Part shown: one piece after another, positions 19,375 to 21,682 of the stretch | Layout of the letters: each line of letters opens with the position of its first letter | Numbering within the stretch: position 1 is the stretch's first letter | Virus record (IMG/VR): IMGVR_UViG_3300048444_000077 | Location: 1 to 21,682 of that record | Reading direction: 5' to 3' (one strand) | Length of the DNA: 21,682 nt | Source of the DNA: a virus | Notes under the pieces: model-generated | Seen by the model: only the letters and a program-made list of their open reading frames with translations | Database searches by the model: none | What the model was told of the DNA's origin: nothing | Translations under genes and position numbers: made by a program

Positions 19375-20421
19375 ATGAGCGCAAAAAACATATTTAATTA
19401 TCCTCTTCATGACGAAGGTGATTATAAAGGAAGGATCAGATTTACTCTGTTTGCAGAGAAATATTTCAACACTGGTCTGGGAGACATATTGTCTGACAAA
19501 AAGACGGACATGCAATCTCTAAAAGAAAAGAGACTAGAGTTACTCAATCAAGCAAAATCAGAAGCGAAAGAAAGTGAAGGTGGTGCTGGTCAAGCCACAG
19601 ATGCTACGAAGAAGGAACTAGAAGAAGTTCAAGCGCAACTAGAAGAACTTGCAAAAGACGTAGGTGCATTCAATGGAGTATCGAATGAAACCGAAATGGG
19701 ATTAAGACCAAGACAGATCGTTGACACTGAAGTACTACTATATCTTCCACAGGGTTTACAGTTCAGGGATAATGTTACATACGAAAACGTTGATGTAGGT
19801 GCGACAGGATCGGCAGTTGCTGGTGGTGCATCTATACTAGGTTCTATGGCAGATGGTGTTGGATCATTTGTACAGGGACTTTCTGGTGGTAGTGGTGCTG
19901 GTGACGGTCTTGCCAAACTCGCAACAGTTAGACTTGCACAAAAGGCGGGTAAGTTTGGTGATGAGGTTACGGCAGGTCTTAAACTACAAACAGGTGTTAC
20001 TACTAATCCAAACACACGCTCGTTATTCAAACAAGTTAATATGCGTGAGTTCCAATTTAATTTTAAGATGATTGCACGATCTAGAGCTGAGTCAGAACAG
20101 ATAAAAAAGATTGTCAACTTCTTCCGTAGTGAATTATATCCCGAAGACATTCCAGTAACTATTGGTGGTCAAGAGATATCACTTGGTTATAACTTCCCTA
20201 ACAAATTCAATATCGAGTTCGAATATGACGGTAAGACTATTGCACACAAAGTCAAACCATGTTTCTTGCGTTCGGTCGATACAACATATAATGCAAGTCA
20301 GATGGCATTCCATGATGATGGTGAGTTCCTAGAAGTGGACATGAACCTTAACTTTACCGAAACCGTTACCCTATCCAAGAAAGACATTCTTGATACAGAT
20401 GCGGATGGAGTTGGATACTAA
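19375..20421 (+). CDS. 48: gp48, baseplate tail-tube cap
   Basis: The 348-residue protein is close in length to T4 gp48 (364). The N terminus (NIFNYPLHDEGDYKGRIRF) precedes a charged coiled-coil insert (about residues 45-93) and a Gly/Ala-rich stretch (about 143-177). The C-terminal tube-like part has NPNTRSLFKQVNMREFQFNF (about 212-231), RAESEQIKKIVNFFRSELYP (about 239-258) and CFLRSVDTTYN. This block order matches gp48 of T4-like phages, which with gp54 starts tail-tube polymerisation on the baseplate. Its stop overlaps the gp53 start by one base (TAATG). It is driven by a late promoter facing away from gp4. Confidence 0.88.
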   Translation: MSAKNIFNYPLHDEGDYKGRIRFTLFAEKYFNTGLGDILSDKKTDMQSLKEKRLELLNQAKSEAKESEGGAGQATDATKKELEEVQAQLEELAKDVGAFNGVSNETEMGLRPRQIVDTEVLLYLPQGLQFRDNVTYENVDVGATGSAVAGGASILGSMADGVGSFVQGLSGGSGAGDGLAKLATVRLAQKAGKFGDEVTAGLKLQTGVTTNPNTRSLFKQVNMREFQFNFKMIARSRAESEQIKKIVNFFRSELYPEDIPVTIGGQEISLGYNFPNKFNIEFEYDGKTIAHKVKPCFLRSVDTTYNASQMAFHDDGEFLEVDMNLNFTETVTLSKKDILDTDADGVGY

Positions 20422-21461
20422 TGAGTACAAAATATTTTCAACGGTTTGAGAAACTATATTACAAGTTTGGTGATGAGACGAATTACTCTCTCATGCAAAA
20501 CCTTACACAGTATGTTGATATAATTGATCAGATCAAACCACAGAAGTCTTTCTATGAAGATTACATGATCAAGTCAGGTGATCGTCCAGACACGTTGTCA
20601 TTACAATTATATGGTGACACCAACTATTACTGGACATTTTATCTCATGAATGACCACTTACGTGAGTCAGGTTGGCCATTGAAGAACGAAGAAGTACTAG
20701 AACGTGCAAAAGGATTTTATCCACACAGAGTATTGACAACTACCGCAGATATTGCCACCGCTGAGGGTGGTTATGACTTTAGGGTAGGTAGACAAATAAT
20801 CGGTCAACAATCAGGTACGGTAGGAACAATCGTAAAACGTAATCTTGATCTAGGTCAACTCATAGTTGATACTGAGACTACTTTTGTTGTAGAGAATAGA
20901 GATGTCGTACTTGACGTTAACAGTAATGGTGCAGCTACTTTGACTCTAAGTGATGAACAAGAGAAGTTTCATCAAACCGACTTATGGGTATTAGAGAAAC
21001 AAGATTTAGATGATCCTAGTTCCGATCCTATTATCTTGGGTGGTTATAGTATTACACTTGAAAGTCTTGACAGTATAGCTAAGGTAATCAATATACCATT
21101 TGAGGTTGGTAACTTCGAATATACTTTTAAAATTAGAGTCGCCAAATACAATCGAAGAGATTCAACGTTTACTCAAGGTGAACAGGTATACTTCCGTGAT
21201 GACTCTACTGGTCTTGTTGTGTTTGCACGTATACACAAAGAAACGGCCCAATACAATGCGGTACATCATTACGAGAATTCAGATGGTGAGTGGATTGACA
21301 TAGATCCGTTTACTGAAAGTATTCCGTCTAGTCTTAATCCAGTAACTAACATGGAGAGACTGACCGCCAAGAATAATGAGTTAAAACAAATTAAGGCACT
21401 GAAGAGTGATGCAGTAGAAAGTGTAGTAAAAGAATTTTACAGGTTGATGAGTAATAGATGA
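20421..21461 (+). CDS. 53: gp53, baseplate wedge protein (enlarged)
   Basis: The 346-residue protein has the gp53 ends. At the N side, YFQRFEKLYYKFGD and DTLSLQLYGDTNYYWTFYLM (about residues 54-77) parallel T4 'A-x-x-IYGNPQLYWVLLMCN'. At the C side, NNELKQIKALKSDAVESVVK parallels the T4 'ENEKLRQIKIIAKSD' helix. T4 gp53 has 196 residues, so about 150 are extra; they are beta-rich (about 110-300) with GQQSGTVGTIVK and TFTQGEQVYFRDDSTG. Related marine phages also carry long forms. In T4 gp53 joins wedges into the baseplate hexagon. An ATGA overlap links it to the next gene. Confidence 0.88.
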   Translation: MSTKYFQRFEKLYYKFGDETNYSLMQNLTQYVDIIDQIKPQKSFYEDYMIKSGDRPDTLSLQLYGDTNYYWTFYLMNDHLRESGWPLKNEEVLERAKGFYPHRVLTTTADIATAEGGYDFRVGRQIIGQQSGTVGTIVKRNLDLGQLIVDTETTFVVENRDVVLDVNSNGAATLTLSDEQEKFHQTDLWVLEKQDLDDPSSDPIILGGYSITLESLDSIAKVINIPFEVGNFEYTFKIRVAKYNRRDSTFTQGEQVYFRDDSTGLVVFARIHKETAQYNAVHHYENSDGEWIDIDPFTESIPSSLNPVTNMERLTAKNNELKQIKALKSDAVESVVKEFYRLMSNR

Positions 21462-21682
21462 GTACAAAAAACGACAACCAATCACAATACAAGATTACTC
21501 AGGCGTATATTACATCTGAGGGTATGGGTGGTGATGATGCTGGTAACAGGGTTAACGTCAACTCAAATATTGTCGAATTGGTATTCTTTGAGAGTTTAGA
21601 GAAACCATACATTTCTGGTCAGGTTGCAATATCAGATGATCAGGGTTTTGTTGATGGTATGGGATTCTCTGGAACCGAAAGA
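21458..21682 (+). CDS. N-terminal part of a probable baseplate hub protein (3' truncated)
   Basis: The frame is open from ATG 21458 to the window end, 75 codons. The start MSTKNDNQSQYKITQAYITS is followed by a segment NIVELVFFESLEKPYISGQV and then ISDDQGFVDGMGFSGTE. This layout, with an early self-contained strand plus 'I-S-G-x-x-x-I-S-D', is like the first domain of the tail hub proteins (gp27-like). Gene position directly after gp53 agrees. Only a fragment is seen, so the call is moderate. Confidence 0.6.
   Translation, partial: MSTKNDNQSQYKITQAYITSEGMGGDDAGNRVNVNSNIVELVFFESLEKPYISGQVAISDDQGFVDGMGFSGTER

Noticed and set aside
19629-20150. Minus-strand ORF of 173 codons
   Set aside because: It is antisense to gp48 and Ser/Pro/Cys-rich, with no promoter or Shine-Dalgarno sequence.
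1-21682. CRISPR array, insertion sequence, integrase or attachment site
   Set aside because: No regularly spaced repeats, transposase, integrase or direct repeat of the tRNA end was seen; the tRNA is complete and there is no sign of integration.

Overview
This window is a stretch of genome from a T4-like (contractile-tailed) bacteriophage of the broad marine or cyanophage-like type. The evidence is a set of recognisable T4 core proteins (gp4, gp26, a gp29-type tape measure, gp32, gp33, gp48, gp53), late promoters of the exact T4 form TATAAATA, tightly packed genes joined by ATGA or TAATG overlaps, and several small conserved proteins known mainly from marine T4-like phages. No photosynthesis gene is visible, so the host cannot be named. 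A cyanobacterium or a marine proteobacterium would both fit.

Layout. (1) 1-6710, plus strand: an accessory glycan-type operon. After the end of a probable glycosyltransferase there is an early promoter, a tRNA-Arg(ACG), two conserved phage genes, a GroES-like co-chaperonin, GT25-like glycosyltransferases, a SAM methyltransferase, a DxD glycosyltransferase, a staphylococcal-type nuclease, a cytidylyltransferase, a sialyltransferase/DUF115-like protein and a small membrane protein. (2) 6720-7592: a P-loop kinase with a late promoter and a T4 internal-protein-like N terminus. (3) 7589-8797, minus strand: two conserved genes with tandem late promoters. (4) 8860-13213, plus strand: many small early genes with consensus sigma70 promoters, including three tiny genes under 55 codons, an HExxH metalloprotease-like protein, an SH3-fold protein and late-transcription accessory gp33. 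(5) 13209-14287: gp32 single-stranded DNA-binding protein with late and early promoters, a repeat-bearing leader and a strong terminator. (6) 14286-19318, minus strand: tail and head completion genes (gp4, a gp2-like candidate, a tail-tube-fold protein, gp26, a frameshifted small ORF and the tape measure). (7) 19327-21682, plus strand: gp48, gp53 and the start of a probable hub protein.

How the parts work together. Early sigma70-type promoters sharing an extended GCTTGACA -35 element would express the small host-takeover genes, the tRNA and gp32/gp33. gp33 then supports transcription from TATAAATA promoters that drive virion genes. Three late genes start at or one base after the predicted transcription start, which suggests leaderless late mRNAs.

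The most notable signal is a canonical -1 slippery heptamer (T TTT TTA) at the end of gp26. It opens into a 64-codon extension with no credible ribosome-binding site of its own, directly upstream of the tape measure gene. This is the position and form of the frameshifted tail-assembly chaperones of other tailed phages.
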